Origin: an uncultured Muribaculaceae bacterium
GTDB taxonomy: Bacteria; Bacteroidota; Bacteroidia; Bacteroidales; Muribaculaceae
Length of the DNA stretch: 53,439 nucleotides
NCBI GenBank assembly: GCA_958439725.1
Contig: CAUBWJ010000015.1
Location: 1 to 53,439, forward strand
Reading direction: 5' to 3'
Positions 32,777-40,911 of this stretch are shown one piece after another. A model generated the notes under the pieces. The model was given only the letters and a program-made list of their open reading frames with translations, did no database searches and had not been told where the DNA came from. The position numbers and the translations under genes are program-made. Every line of letters starts with the position of its first letter. Position 1 is the stretch's first letter.

Positions 32777-33721
32777 ATGAAGAGAGTATTCACATTATTG
32801 GCCCTTACTGTAATCTGTGTGGCTATGTCGCTTTCCACCGCCGAGGCCCAGCGCCACAACAGCAGGCACGACTCGGAACGCAAGGAATCATATAGAGGCG
32901 GAGGCAATTCCCGCCCCTCGCGCTCACCGGCCGACCGTCCCCAACAGTCAACACGCCCCGGACGTCCAAACAATGGCGGCAACCGTCCCGGTTCCGGCTT
33001 CAACCGCCCCTCGCGACCTGACGGTAACGGATCGGCGAACCACCGTCCCGGAAAGCCTTCAAACGGCCATCCCGACGGTCCGGCACACAAGCCGGCACGT
33101 CCGCCCCAGCATAATCCGGCTCCCCCGGTTCACAACCGGCCCCCGCAGTCGGGTCTCCGCCCGGGTCCAAGCCACCGTCCCGGGCCGGGATTCCGCCCCG
33201 GAAACGGCCCCGGCTTCAATCACGGCCATCATCCCGTGATGCGTCCGCCGCATAGGCCCTGGCATCGTCCGGTACGTCCGCCACACTGGCGTCCGCCGCA
33301 TCGTCGTCCCATCGTACCGTCGTTCTTCGGCATTACCCTCGGCATGGCCATGAACGCCACTATCAATGCGCTCGTTGCCAACAACATGCCGTATTATACC
33401 GGTGCCAACGAAGTATTCCTCAACAATGTGTACCAGCAGAACTACTACTGGCCTGAGGCAATGCTCTCATACAGCGGAGGTGTTCTGAGCGGCTCCCGCT
33501 TCTTCTTCCAGACCTCCTACCCTGACCCCTCGCGTTTCCGCGGAGTCTATGCCAATCTCTGCGCAAGCCTCGGCACACCGGTTTCGTATACCGGAGCAGG
33601 CACCAGCCTCTCGGCAAGCTGGCTCGGGTATGGCGGCGATTACGTCACCCTCGAATACATGCCCATGGCCAACCCTTACGGCGCATTGAGATATTACACC
33701 ATACTCACCTACGGTAACTGA
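32777..33721 (+). CDS. Exported His/Pro/Arg-rich protein with a conserved-looking C-terminal domain
   Basis: A 314-residue protein. Signal peptide MKRVFTLLALTVICVAMSLS (cut near AEAQ, 25). Residues about 26-175 are low-complexity, made of Arg, Pro, Gly, His, Asn and Ser with repeated HRPG- and RPP-like pieces (GPSHRPGPGFRPGNGPGF, RPPHRPWHRPVRPPHW). The C-terminal ~130 residues form a compact domain starting PSFFGITLGMAMNATINALV and rich in Tyr and Gly. The basic, His-rich half could bind nucleic acid, polyanions or metal at the cell surface, but this is only composition. It stands alone with a shared bidirectional terminator. Confidence 0.75.
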   Translation: MKRVFTLLALTVICVAMSLSTAEAQRHNSRHDSERKESYRGGGNSRPSRSPADRPQQSTRPGRPNNGGNRPGSGFNRPSRPDGNGSANHRPGKPSNGHPDGPAHKPARPPQHNPAPPVHNRPPQSGLRPGPSHRPGPGFRPGNGPGFNHGHHPVMRPPHRPWHRPVRPPHWRPPHRRPIVPSFFGITLGMAMNATINALVANNMPYYTGANEVFLNNVYQQNYYWPEAMLSYSGGVLSGSRFFFQTSYPDPSRFRGVYANLCASLGTPVSYTGAGTSLSASWLGYGGDYVTLEYMPMANPYGALRYYTILTYGN

Positions 33722-33743
33722 CCGTAGATCCGGATTAACGATA

Positions 33744-33791
33744 AGCCCCCGGATGCGATTGTGATTACGCATCCGGGGGCTCGTTTCTTTT
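33744..33791 (+). terminator. Terminator after the His/Pro/Arg-rich gene (also serves the ferredoxin)
   Basis: AGCCCCCGGATGCG (33744-33757) pairs perfectly with CGCATCCGGGGGCT (33768-33781), then CGTTTCTTTT. It sits between two genes that end toward each other. Confidence 0.85.
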
Positions 33792-33804
33792 AATTATAGG
33801 TTAC

Positions 33805-33972
33805 TTAGCCCGGAATGATAGCTTCGTTGGGGCAAACCTCTGCACATGAGCCGCACTCAATGCAAGTGTCGGGATCGATGTGGTAGATTTCACCTTCAGA
33901 AATAGCTTCAACGGGGCAAACGGGAAGACATGTTCCACAAGCAACGCATTTGTCGGTTATTACGTAAGCCAT
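33805..33972 (-). CDS. Small 2[4Fe-4S] ferredoxin
   Basis: A 55-residue clostridial-type ferredoxin. It begins MAYVITDKCVACGTCLPVCP and continues with PDTCIECGSCAEVCPNEA, so both CxxCxxCxxxC cluster motifs are intact, each followed by Pro. It carries two low-potential 4Fe-4S clusters for electron transfer in anaerobic oxidoreductions such as the 2-oxoacid:ferredoxin oxidoreductase encoded 140 bases upstream. It could be the external acceptor for that enzyme. It ends before a bidirectional terminator. Confidence 0.95.
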   Translation of the reverse strand: MAYVITDKCVACGTCLPVCPVEAISEGEIYHIDPDTCIECGSCAEVCPNEAIIPG

Positions 33973-34112
33973 AGTTTTAATAATTAATTTTTATATTAAA
34001 CGAATGAACAAAGTATGTGCAAAAATAAGAGTTTATTTTGATTCATTCTCCATTTTGCAGGAAAAATGATTTAAAAATATGCTTATTCCGGAGCGTCTGT
34101 CCGGAGCAGGCG

Positions 34113-34655
34113 TCATTGCTCTGCCACCAGCTCCATGCCTTTCATTATGGCCTCGCGGTTGGCCGGAAGCAGATGGTGATGACGCTCGGGCAGCGTCTTT
34201 TTAAGGCCAAGCATCACGGAATCAACCGAAACCAGCGGATCTATCTTCAGAAGCGCGCCGAGCACAACCATGTTATAGCTCTTGGCACTCTTCATGCCGA
34301 AAGTTGCTTCCATCGCCTCCACAGGATACACCTTGATGTCGGTGCGCTCCGGAAGACGGTGGATACCATACGGGTCATATATCAGGACTCCTCCGGGTTT
34401 CACCTTGCTCTCGAACTTGTCAAGGCTCTGCTGGTTGAGAATCACTGCCACGTCGTAGCTGTCAAGCACAGGGGAGCTGATGGGACGGTCGGAAAGCACA
34501 ACGGTGACATTGGCCGTACCGCCGCGCTGTTCGGGCCCGTAAGAGGGCATCCAGGTAATCTCCAGATCGTCAATAAGGCCCGCGTATGCCAGAATCTTTC
34601 CCATTGAAAGCACTCCCTGGCCGCCGAAGCCGGCTATAATAATTTCTCTTTTCAT
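34113..34655 (-). CDS. 2-oxoacid:ferredoxin oxidoreductase, gamma subunit
   Basis: A 180-residue gamma subunit. It begins MKREIIIAGFGGQGVLSMGK, the GFGGQG signature of the family, and contains WMPSYGPEQRGGTANVTVVL. With the alpha and beta subunits it makes acyl-CoA from a 2-oxoacid and reduces ferredoxin. It is the last gene of the cluster and overlaps the beta gene by four bases (ATGA). The acid (2-oxoglutarate or branched-chain 2-oxoacids) cannot be decided from sequence by eye. Confidence 0.93.
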   Translation of the reverse strand: MKREIIIAGFGGQGVLSMGKILAYAGLIDDLEITWMPSYGPEQRGGTANVTVVLSDRPISSPVLDSYDVAVILNQQSLDKFESKVKPGGVLIYDPYGIHRLPERTDIKVYPVEAMEATFGMKSAKSYNMVVLGALLKIDPLVSVDSVMLGLKKTLPERHHHLLPANREAIMKGMELVAEQ

Positions 34656-35422
34656 TTGCTGACGGTGTTTTTAATATCTCCAAGAGGATACTTCTCAAAC
34701 ATATTGCTGACCATCCACTCGTTGGCCTTGGCGGGCGAGAGCTTCCAGCCGCTGTTGCATGTGCTCACAATCTCCACTACCGAAGTTCCCTTTCCGGCGA
34801 GAGAGTTTTCAAAAGCCTTGCGTATGGCGGCTTTGGCCTTGCGCACGGCCGCTGGAGTGTGGACAGCCTGACGGGTCACAAAGCAAGTGCCGTCCAGCTG
34901 CGAAAGAAGGTCGGAAATCTTTATGGGATAACCGTTGAGGTCCACGCGCCGACCGTAAGGTGTGGTGGCTGTCACCTGCCCTTCGAGAGTAGTGGGAGCC
35001 ATCTGTCCGCCGGTCATGCCGTAAATGGCATTGTTTATAAAGATAATGGCGATGTTCTCGCCGCGATTGGCGGCATGGATAGTCTCGGCGGTGCCTATGG
35101 CGGCAAGGTCGCCGTCGCCCTGATAGGTGAACACCAGACGGTCGGGGTTGAGGCGCTTGGCAGCGGTTGCCACGGCGGGAGCGCGGCCGTGAGCGGCCTC
35201 TATCCAGTCAATATCTATATAGTTGTATGCGAATACGGCGCATCCAACCGGAGCGACGCCTATGGCTATGTGTTCGGCTCCCATCTCCTCTATAACTTCT
35301 GCCACAAGTTTATGGACCACACCGTGGCTGCAACCGGGGCAGTAGTGCATGGGGTTGTCGTTGAGCAACGCCGGTTTGGAGTAGACTTTGTTCTCCGGGC
35401 GCTTGATTTCTTCCTGTTTCAT
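34652..35422 (-). CDS. 2-oxoacid:ferredoxin oxidoreductase, beta (TPP-binding) subunit
   Basis: A 256-residue TPP subunit when started at 35422 (MKQEEIKRPENKVYSK); the longer start would reach into the gap before the alpha gene. YCPGCSHGVVHKLVAEVIEE has the cluster-binding CPGC. The TPP motif GDGDLAAIGTAETIHAAN continues to FINNAIYGMTGGQMAPTT, with the metal ligands GDGD and N-N spaced normally. It acts with alpha and gamma in the cytosol. It overlaps gamma by four bases and follows alpha by 25. Confidence 0.95.
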   Translation of the reverse strand: MKQEEIKRPENKVYSKPALLNDNPMHYCPGCSHGVVHKLVAEVIEEMGAEHIAIGVAPVGCAVFAYNYIDIDWIEAAHGRAPAVATAAKRLNPDRLVFTYQGDGDLAAIGTAETIHAANRGENIAIIFINNAIYGMTGGQMAPTTLEGQVTATTPYGRRVDLNGYPIKISDLLSQLDGTCFVTRQAVHTPAAVRKAKAAIRKAFENSLAGKGTSVVEIVSTCNSGWKLSPAKANEWMVSNMFEKYPLGDIKNTVSK

Positions 35423-35447
35423 TGTAGTATGTTGAAATGAATGGAAT

Positions 35448-36539
35448 TTATTTGTTAAGAGAAGCGATGTCGGCATTCAGGGCGTCGAGCACTTCCTGCG
35501 GATTGGGCACGATACCGCCCATACGTCCGAAATGCCATACCGGCACACGGCCTTCGGTGGCAAGACGCACGTCCTGAATCATCTGTCCGGCATTAAGCTC
35601 TACGGTCAGTATACCCTTCACCTTGCGAGACATCTCGCTGATGGGAGCATAAGGGAACGGCCAGAGGGTAATCGGACGAATCAGGCCTACTTTCAGGCCC
35701 GCGGCGCGCGCGTCCTCTATTGCCTTGAGGCATATACGGGCTATGGAGCCGAAAGCCACCATCAGATATTCGGCATCGTCGGTAAAATACTCCTCATATC
35801 TCACTTCGTTCTGCTCTATAAGGGCGTAGGTCTGCTGGAAGCGGCGGTTGTTTTCCTCCATCTTATAGCTGTCAAGCTCCAGAGTGGTCATTATATTGGG
35901 CTTGCGGGTGGAGGGACGACCCGTCACTGCCCACGGACACTGCTCTATCACTTCGCGCTCCGTGCGGCGGGGACGCTGGGGAGGAAGCACCACCTTCTCC
36001 ATCATCTGGCCCACTATGCCGTCGGCAAGAAGCATGGCCGGAGTGCGGTATTTGAATGCAAGATCGAAGCCCAGGCCCACGAAGTCGGCCATCTCCTGCA
36101 CCGTTGCCGGGGCGAGCACAATGAAGTGATAGTCGCCGTGACCACCACCGCGGGTAGCCTGAAAATAATCGCTCTGCGAAGGATGGATTGTGCCGAGGCC
36201 GGGGCCTCCGCGCATCACGTTCACCACCAGACAGGGCAGCTCCCCGGCGGCGATATAGGAAAGACCCTCCTGCATGAGGCTTATGCCGGGGCTCGACGAG
36301 GAGGTCATCACGGCTTTTCCCGTGGCGGCTCCTCCATAAACCATATTTATAGATGCGACTTCGCTTTCGGCCTGAAGCACCACCATGCCTGTGGTTTCCC
36401 ACGGCATCAGCGCCTCGAGTGTCTCCAGCACCTCGCTCTGCGGAGTGATGGGATAGCCGAAATAGCCGTCGGCACCGTAGCGCACAGCCGCGTGGGCTAT
36501 GGCCTCGTTGCCTTTCATCAGTCTAACTTCTTCTTTCAT
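35448..36539 (-). CDS. vorB: 2-oxoacid:ferredoxin oxidoreductase, alpha subunit (VorB/KorA type)
   Basis: A 363-residue alpha subunit. It starts with the family pattern VRLMKGNEAIAHAAVRYGAD and GYFGYPITPQSEVLETLEAL, then ASINMVYGGAATGKAVMTSS. The C-terminal part carries ILTVELNAGQMIQDVRLATE. Proteins of this type are often called VorB (3-methyl-2-oxobutanoate) or KorA (2-oxoglutarate); I cannot separate the two, so the symbol is tentative. It lies between the integral ferredoxin subunit and the beta subunit, in the order delta-alpha-beta-gamma. Confidence 0.92.
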   Translation of the reverse strand: MKEEVRLMKGNEAIAHAAVRYGADGYFGYPITPQSEVLETLEALMPWETTGMVVLQAESEVASINMVYGGAATGKAVMTSSSSPGISLMQEGLSYIAAGELPCLVVNVMRGGPGLGTIHPSQSDYFQATRGGGHGDYHFIVLAPATVQEMADFVGLGFDLAFKYRTPAMLLADGIVGQMMEKVVLPPQRPRRTEREVIEQCPWAVTGRPSTRKPNIMTTLELDSYKMEENNRRFQQTYALIEQNEVRYEEYFTDDAEYLMVAFGSIARICLKAIEDARAAGLKVGLIRPITLWPFPYAPISEMSRKVKGILTVELNAGQMIQDVRLATEGRVPVWHFGRMGGIVPNPQEVLDALNADIASLNK

Positions 36540-36596
36540 ATTCAGTATTGATTTCTGTCAGTGAATGCAGTCTATGCCGACGCTACGGCGCAGACT

Positions 36597-36827
36597 TTAT
36601 TTTTCAACCACCCGGTACACCTCTATGCACCCGTCGGGGCACACAGTGGCGCACGCCGCGCAACCGATGCAATTCTCGGGCGCCGCGGCGTAAGCGAAAT
36701 GGTATCCTTTATTATTAACTTCCTTAGGCTGAAGGCCAAGCACATCGGCCGGACAAGCCACAACGCAAAGGTCGCACCCCTTGCACCGCTCCGAATTGAT
36801 TTCTACGGCTCCGTATACTTTTGCCAT
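36597..36827 (-). CDS. 2-oxoacid:ferredoxin oxidoreductase, delta (ferredoxin) subunit
   Basis: A 76-residue protein with two 4Fe-4S motifs, CKGCDLCVVACP (15-26) and CIGCAACATVCPDGC (53-67), joined by a 26-residue loop. This is the KorD-like subunit that passes electrons out of the enzyme. It is the first gene of the operon, with a 57-base gap to the alpha gene. A -7 box (TACATTTG on the minus strand, 36919-36926) lies about 90 bases upstream. Confidence 0.93.
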   Translation of the reverse strand: MAKVYGAVEINSERCKGCDLCVVACPADVLGLQPKEVNNKGYHFAYAAAPENCIGCAACATVCPDGCIEVYRVVEK

Positions 36828-36918
36828 ATTACAATAAGTTACTTAATCAGTTTCAATAATTGCGTGATAAACATCGGTTATCGACGAGCGTCACTCATAG
36901 GAGCGCAACGCCGTTATG

Positions 36919-36926
36919 CAAATGTA
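36919..36926 (-). promoter_or_regulatory. -7 box of the 2-oxoacid oxidoreductase operon
   Basis: The minus strand reads TACATTTG, matching TAnnTTTG. Confidence 0.5.
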
Positions 36927-37001
36927 ATTAAAACTTTTGATTTTTGTAACTTTTAACAGTTACTTAACCTATGGCACATTTTCATGGCCAGTGTGCGCGC
37001 C

Positions 37002-38330
37002 TTACACTTTCACCCGGCTTATCTTTATCTTCTTGCCTTTGAGCTTGCACGGCTCAATCGCTTTCAGAATCATAGCGGCCTTTTCAGCCGGCACTGCCAC
37101 AAGCGCGCTGTGGTCGCGCAAGGCTATGCGCCCTATCTCCGCCGACTCAAGCTGTGCGTTCTTGATGAGGAAACCCACAATATCGCCACGCGAAATTTTC
37201 TCCTTTTTCCCGGCTGCCACATAAAGAGTGGCAACAGCGCTTCCGGCCTTGGGGCGCGCGTCAGGATCAGGAATGTATTGCCGGTCGAAATCAATGTACT
37301 CCGGAATATTCTCTCCCTCTGTCACTATCACATAAACGGTGCCATGGGCATCCACGCGGGCGGTACGGCCGTTGCGGTGAGTCCACGCCTGCTCGTCGAC
37401 AGGCAGATGGTAATGAATCACGTTCTCAACCTGCTCCACGTCAAGGCCACGCGCCGCGAGGTCGGTGGCCACAAGCACCGGAGTGGTACCGTTGGTAAAC
37501 AGGTCCACGGCCGTCGCGCGCTGGTCCTGGTCAAGGCCTCCGTGATACAGTCCTCCTGCCACTCCGAGCTTCCTGAGATGATTCCAGACCCGTTCGGCAC
37601 TTTCGCGATGATTCACGAAAATGATGCTGCGCGCACCCTTTCCTATGCTTCCTAAGAGCGATGTGAGAGTGGCAAGCTTGTCGCGGTCAAACGAAGGTAC
37701 CTCAACCACCTCCATGCGCGAGCGCGGCGACCCCTCCCCTGCCATGTCGATTATCACCGAATCCTTCATAGGAAGATATGGGGGCATCTCTGCAATCCGG
37801 GTGGCCGATGTAAGCACAATAGCAGCATTTTTCAGCGGCAGACGCGAACATATACGGCGCATCTCGCCTTCGAAACCAAGTTCAAGACACTTGTCGTATT
37901 CATCGATCACCAGCGTCTTAAGCCCCGGGGCATCGAGTTGCCCGCGCTTGAAATGGTCGAGAAGACGTCCAGGTGTAGCCACTATGATATCAGGAACGGG
38001 AGAAAGGGCATTCTTTTCGTCGGTCATCGAATGTCCGCCGTAGAAAGCCACAGTCTTATATTCCGGCCCGAAAGCGCGCCGCATCACCTCGGCTACCTGA
38101 ATCACGAGCTCACGCGAGGGGGCGATGACTATTACAGACACTCCGCTCCCGGGAGCCGCCATATTGCGCATAGCGGCAAGGGTGAAAGCGAACGTCTTTC
38201 CGGTGCCGGTGGGAGCTATGAGCTGCAACCGGCGTGTGTCGGCCTCCGCAGCCTTAAGCTGCATGGGCGTAAGTGAGTCAAAACCCATGCGCTGAAGCAC
38301 GGGGCCAAGGTTCTGTTGGTTGATTTCCAT
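37002..38330 (-). CDS. DbpA-like DEAD-box RNA helicase with a DEYD motif
   Basis: A 442-residue RNA helicase. Motif I is APTGTGKT (39-46), motif II reads DEYD (143-146) in place of DEAD, motif III is SAT (175-177), and motif VI is HRNGRTAR near 310. The C-terminal ~70 residues (KKEKISRGDIVGFLIKNAQL...) match the DbpA RNA-binding domain that recognises 23S rRNA hairpin 92, so a role in 50S assembly is likely. The Ala-to-Tyr change in motif II is tolerated in this branch. It lies close upstream of, and on the same strand as, the Fe-S operon but 175 bases away. Confidence 0.9.
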   Translation of the reverse strand: MEINQQNLGPVLQRMGFDSLTPMQLKAAEADTRRLQLIAPTGTGKTFAFTLAAMRNMAAPGSGVSVIVIAPSRELVIQVAEVMRRAFGPEYKTVAFYGGHSMTDEKNALSPVPDIIVATPGRLLDHFKRGQLDAPGLKTLVIDEYDKCLELGFEGEMRRICSRLPLKNAAIVLTSATRIAEMPPYLPMKDSVIIDMAGEGSPRSRMEVVEVPSFDRDKLATLTSLLGSIGKGARSIIFVNHRESAERVWNHLRKLGVAGGLYHGGLDQDQRATAVDLFTNGTTPVLVATDLAARGLDVEQVENVIHYHLPVDEQAWTHRNGRTARVDAHGTVYVIVTEGENIPEYIDFDRQYIPDPDARPKAGSAVATLYVAAGKKEKISRGDIVGFLIKNAQLESAEIGRIALRDHSALVAVPAEKAAMILKAIEPCKLKGKKIKISRVKV

Positions 38331-38346
38331 AGGAGTGAGGATAGAA

Positions 38347-39045
38347 TCAGCCGTATTTGCTGATTTTGCGGAGCTGAGGTTCGTTGATTATCTTTATCTG
38401 ACGCCCGTCCACCACTATTATCTTCTCGTTTACGAAGGCGGTAAGAGTGCGGATGGCGTTTGAAGTGGTCATGTTTGAAAGGTTCGCGAGATCCTCACGG
38501 GCCATATAAACGCGCAGAGTAATACCGTCGTCCTCGTAGCCGTAATGGTCGCGGAGCACGGTGATAGCCTCGGCCAGACGTCCGCGTATATGTTTCTGCG
38601 TGAGGTTTACAATACGGGTGTCAGAGCTGCCGAGGTTGTGGGAAAGCTCATGAATGAAAAACCAGGCGACAGCCTTGTTGATGTCAATCAGGTCGGAGAC
38701 AATTCTCATCGGAACTGCGCCGAGAACAGAAGGTTCCATGGCAGTGGCGCTCGACACGTAAGGTTCCCCGGCGAAATAAGCGCGGTAACCGAAATATTGC
38801 ACCGGCCTGATGAGCCTCAATATCTGCTGACGGCCACCCACACCATCCTTGTGCAGTTTGGCCTTGCCCTTGAGAAGACACCAGAGATATTCCGGATCCT
38901 CATGCTCGGCATAGATTATCTGGTTTTTTTTGAAATGATGCAGAGTGAAACTGTCGGTAATCTTTCGTTTCTCATCGCCGTCAAGCAATGTCCAGATTTC
39001 CGACAAATCCTCGCTAATCACCTTTTCAAGCGCATCCTTTATCAT
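38347..39045 (-). CDS. Crp/Fnr-family transcriptional regulator
   Basis: A 232-residue regulator. The sensor barrel (about 20-125) has KKNQIIYAEHEDPEYLWCLL, KGKAKLHKDGVGGRQQILRL and QYFGYRAYFAGEPYVSSATA, followed by the dimer helix. The C-terminal winged helix has EDLANLSNMTTSNAIRTLTA (about 180-199) and NEKIIVVDGRQIKIIN. No cluster cysteines are seen, so oxygen sensing by Fe-S is unlikely. The type resembles regulators that react to nitrosative stress, but the ligand is not known. The promoter box is at 39126-39133. Confidence 0.92.
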   Translation of the reverse strand: MIKDALEKVISEDLSEIWTLLDGDEKRKITDSFTLHHFKKNQIIYAEHEDPEYLWCLLKGKAKLHKDGVGGRQQILRLIRPVQYFGYRAYFAGEPYVSSATAMEPSVLGAVPMRIVSDLIDINKAVAWFFIHELSHNLGSSDTRIVNLTQKHIRGRLAEAITVLRDHYGYEDDGITLRVYMAREDLANLSNMTTSNAIRTLTAFVNEKIIVVDGRQIKIINEPQLRKISKYG

Positions 39046-39125
39046 TCTTTACCTTAGAAATTATTGTACCTTGCGAGTACTGTACCGTACCTGTGCTTCT
39101 TTTCACTCCGCAGGGAGTGATTTCA

Positions 39126-39133
39126 CAAAGTTA
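39126..39133 (-). promoter_or_regulatory. -7 box of the second Crp/Fnr gene
   Basis: The minus strand reads TAACTTTG, matching TAnnTTTG, about 80 bases before the ATG. Confidence 0.55.
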
Positions 39134-39164
39134 AACATATTATCCCAATATCCAATAAAAACTT

Positions 39165-39201
39165 AAAAAAGGAAGGCCGCAGCAAGAAAATTGCCGCGGC
39201 C
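39165..39201 (-). terminator. Terminator of the small exported protein gene
   Basis: GGCCGC (39175-39180) and GC pair with GC and GCGGCC (39196-39201). On the minus strand a T-run follows (39165-39170). Confidence 0.7.
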
Positions 39202-39258
39202 ACGCCAAGACTTTGTCATCTAAAATACGTTAATTTCAGGAAATGGCGCTGTGTGGAA

Positions 39259-39591
39259 TCACCTGCGCTCCATCTCACGCTGTATGTCAACAGTCACCTT
39301 CTTTCCATTGACGGTGAGAATCACCTTACAGTCCTTGAAAACCGTGAGACGCTTGAATTTCAATTTAAACGTGGCCACACCATTTTCTACGTCACATCTT
39401 ATCTGTTTGGCCGGATATATCTCTCCGTTATTGGATAATACCGCATCTGTGACTTCTACCGAGGATGGTGCTTTTCTATCAATAAGAACAATATTTGTTC
39501 CCTTGATATTGTTGATGCTCTGATACCTGATTTCAGCCGAAGCACTGAGCATGACGAGGCAAAGAATTGCCATTGAGATTAATCTTTTCAT
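39259..39591 (-). CDS. Hypothetical small exported protein
   Basis: A 110-residue protein with signal peptide MKRLISMAILCLVMLSASA. The mature part (EIRYQSINNIKGTNIVLIDR then VENGVATFKLKFKRLTVFKD) is a run of beta strands and ends with a basic tail (DIQREMERR). I do not recognise a family. A -7 box on the minus strand (TAATTTTG, 39619-39626) and a terminator show that it is a single transcription unit. Confidence 0.7.
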   Translation of the reverse strand: MKRLISMAILCLVMLSASAEIRYQSINNIKGTNIVLIDRKAPSSVEVTDAVLSNNGEIYPAKQIRCDVENGVATFKLKFKRLTVFKDCKVILTVNGKKVTVDIQREMERR

Positions 39592-39618
39592 GTGTAATAA
39601 ATTTTATGTCCGATGCTG

Positions 39619-39626
39619 CAAAATTA
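39619..39626 (-). promoter_or_regulatory. -7 box of the small exported protein gene
   Basis: The minus strand reads TAATTTTG, fitting TAnnTTTG, about 28 bases before the ATG. Confidence 0.5.
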
Positions 39627-39752
39627 GCCCCGTCATTATCTATCCGCAAGAAAAAAGCCGGTGGATTTGTCCTCATTTCGGCTCATAACCATCTGATAAT
39701 CAAGATGAGAATTCATCACAAATTCCTCGTCATGTAAATCAGCGTATTACAG

Positions 39753-40823
39753 TCATATTTTAGACACGAAAAAATCTTTGTCGGGAGCATCGGAAGAAAG
39801 GATACGTTCTCTGAGCCGGCTCCGGCGATTATAAAAATTTTTGATCTTTATATCCGTGAATATACAGATGGCCCGCGGAGAGAACCCGGCAAAGAGATAT
39901 GTGAGGAACGCCAGATCCCGGCGCCCAAGTTCTGGTAACTGCTCTTTGACCCTGACAAGGATATTGTCAAGATAGAAGTTTACAATAGTCTCCAGTTCTG
40001 CTATGCTCTTCGAATCCCGCAACGCCAGTATATGTTTTTCCACTTCATTATAAAGCGAAAGCTTCATCTTTTCAGAATCATTCTTTTCAAAATATTCATT
40101 GCAAAGCATATTGAGAGTGTCAAGACGGCTCCCATACAGAGCATTCACTTTCGTTTCCAGCTCATGGTTACGGTCGGTTCTCTCCGATATAAGCATGGAC
40201 AGTTCTTCAATCTCTCTGCGCTTCCGGATAAATCTGCGCCGGATTGCCACAAACGACAGACAGCCTGCTACGGCCACTCCGATAAGAGTGAGCGACAATA
40301 TAAGCCAAGCCCTGCGGGAACTCCTTTTTGATACGGAAACCTGTTTTTCATAGTCACTGCGAAGAAGGTCTATGGTCTCTATCAGTTCCCCTGCTGAGGA
40401 TGTAGGACATCGTACTACTCCTTTGTCTGTACTCAGAACCAGGGCATCCCTCTCATCAAATGAATCAGAAAAAGGGAAGTCAAGAGAGATAACCCATTTT
40501 GTGTTTTTACCGCTGACCTCTTTTGGCCGGGCAATGAGCGAAAACGGTTCCAGAGGAGAATATACGCTGTCTCCATTTATCCATTCGGCCCCATATATTG
40601 TAAAAGGTATGCCGCCACTCTTAAATTCAAATGTGATTCTGACTCTGTTTTCTTCATTCGATATGCTTTTATACTGCATTTCAAGTCCTTTTGAGGAGGT
40701 AAACGCGCTATCGGATACAGAATAAGTCACAATATTGACCGCTCCCGCCGAAAAGCAATCTGCGGAAAAGAGCATCATACATACTATCAGCGAGTACAGG
40801 CCTGTTGAAATTCTTTTATTCAT
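39753..40823 (-). CDS. One-pass membrane protein with a C-terminal helix-turn-helix-like domain
   Basis: A 356-residue protein if started at 40823 (MNKRISTGLYSLIVCMMLFS); ATGs at 40832 and 40829 are alternatives. It has a signal peptide, a periplasmic beta domain (about 30-165), one membrane helix (WLILSLTLIGVAVAGCLSFV), a coiled coil (RRREIEELSML...ELETKVNALYG) and a C-terminal helical domain with LGRRDLAFLTYLFAGFSPRA and ICIFTDIKIKNFYNRRSRLR, which looks like a LuxR-type helix-turn-helix. The plan is that of Bacteroidetes one-protein membrane regulators. It lies directly downstream of the ABC efflux operon on the same strand and might sense envelope stress or a substrate of the pump. Not assigned to a named family. 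Confidence 0.75.
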   Translation of the reverse strand: MNKRISTGLYSLIVCMMLFSADCFSAGAVNIVTYSVSDSAFTSSKGLEMQYKSISNEENRVRITFEFKSGGIPFTIYGAEWINGDSVYSPLEPFSLIARPKEVSGKNTKWVISLDFPFSDSFDERDALVLSTDKGVVRCPTSSAGELIETIDLLRSDYEKQVSVSKRSSRRAWLILSLTLIGVAVAGCLSFVAIRRRFIRKRREIEELSMLISERTDRNHELETKVNALYGSRLDTLNMLCNEYFEKNDSEKMKLSLYNEVEKHILALRDSKSIAELETIVNFYLDNILVRVKEQLPELGRRDLAFLTYLFAGFSPRAICIFTDIKIKNFYNRRSRLRERILSSDAPDKDFFVSKI

Positions 40824-40859
40824 CATACGCATTCTGTGGCTATCGCTCCATAATGTAAC

Positions 40860-40894
40860 CGGTGTGTTCTTCACTACGGGCAAAGAACACACCG
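40860..40894 (-). terminator. Hairpin after the ABC efflux operon
   Basis: CGGTGTGTTCTT (40860-40871) pairs perfectly with AAGAACACACCG (40883-40894). There is no T-run, so it may be a factor-dependent end or a stabilising 3' hairpin. Confidence 0.5.
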
Positions 40895-40911
40895 ACCAAT
40901 ATTTAGAGACT

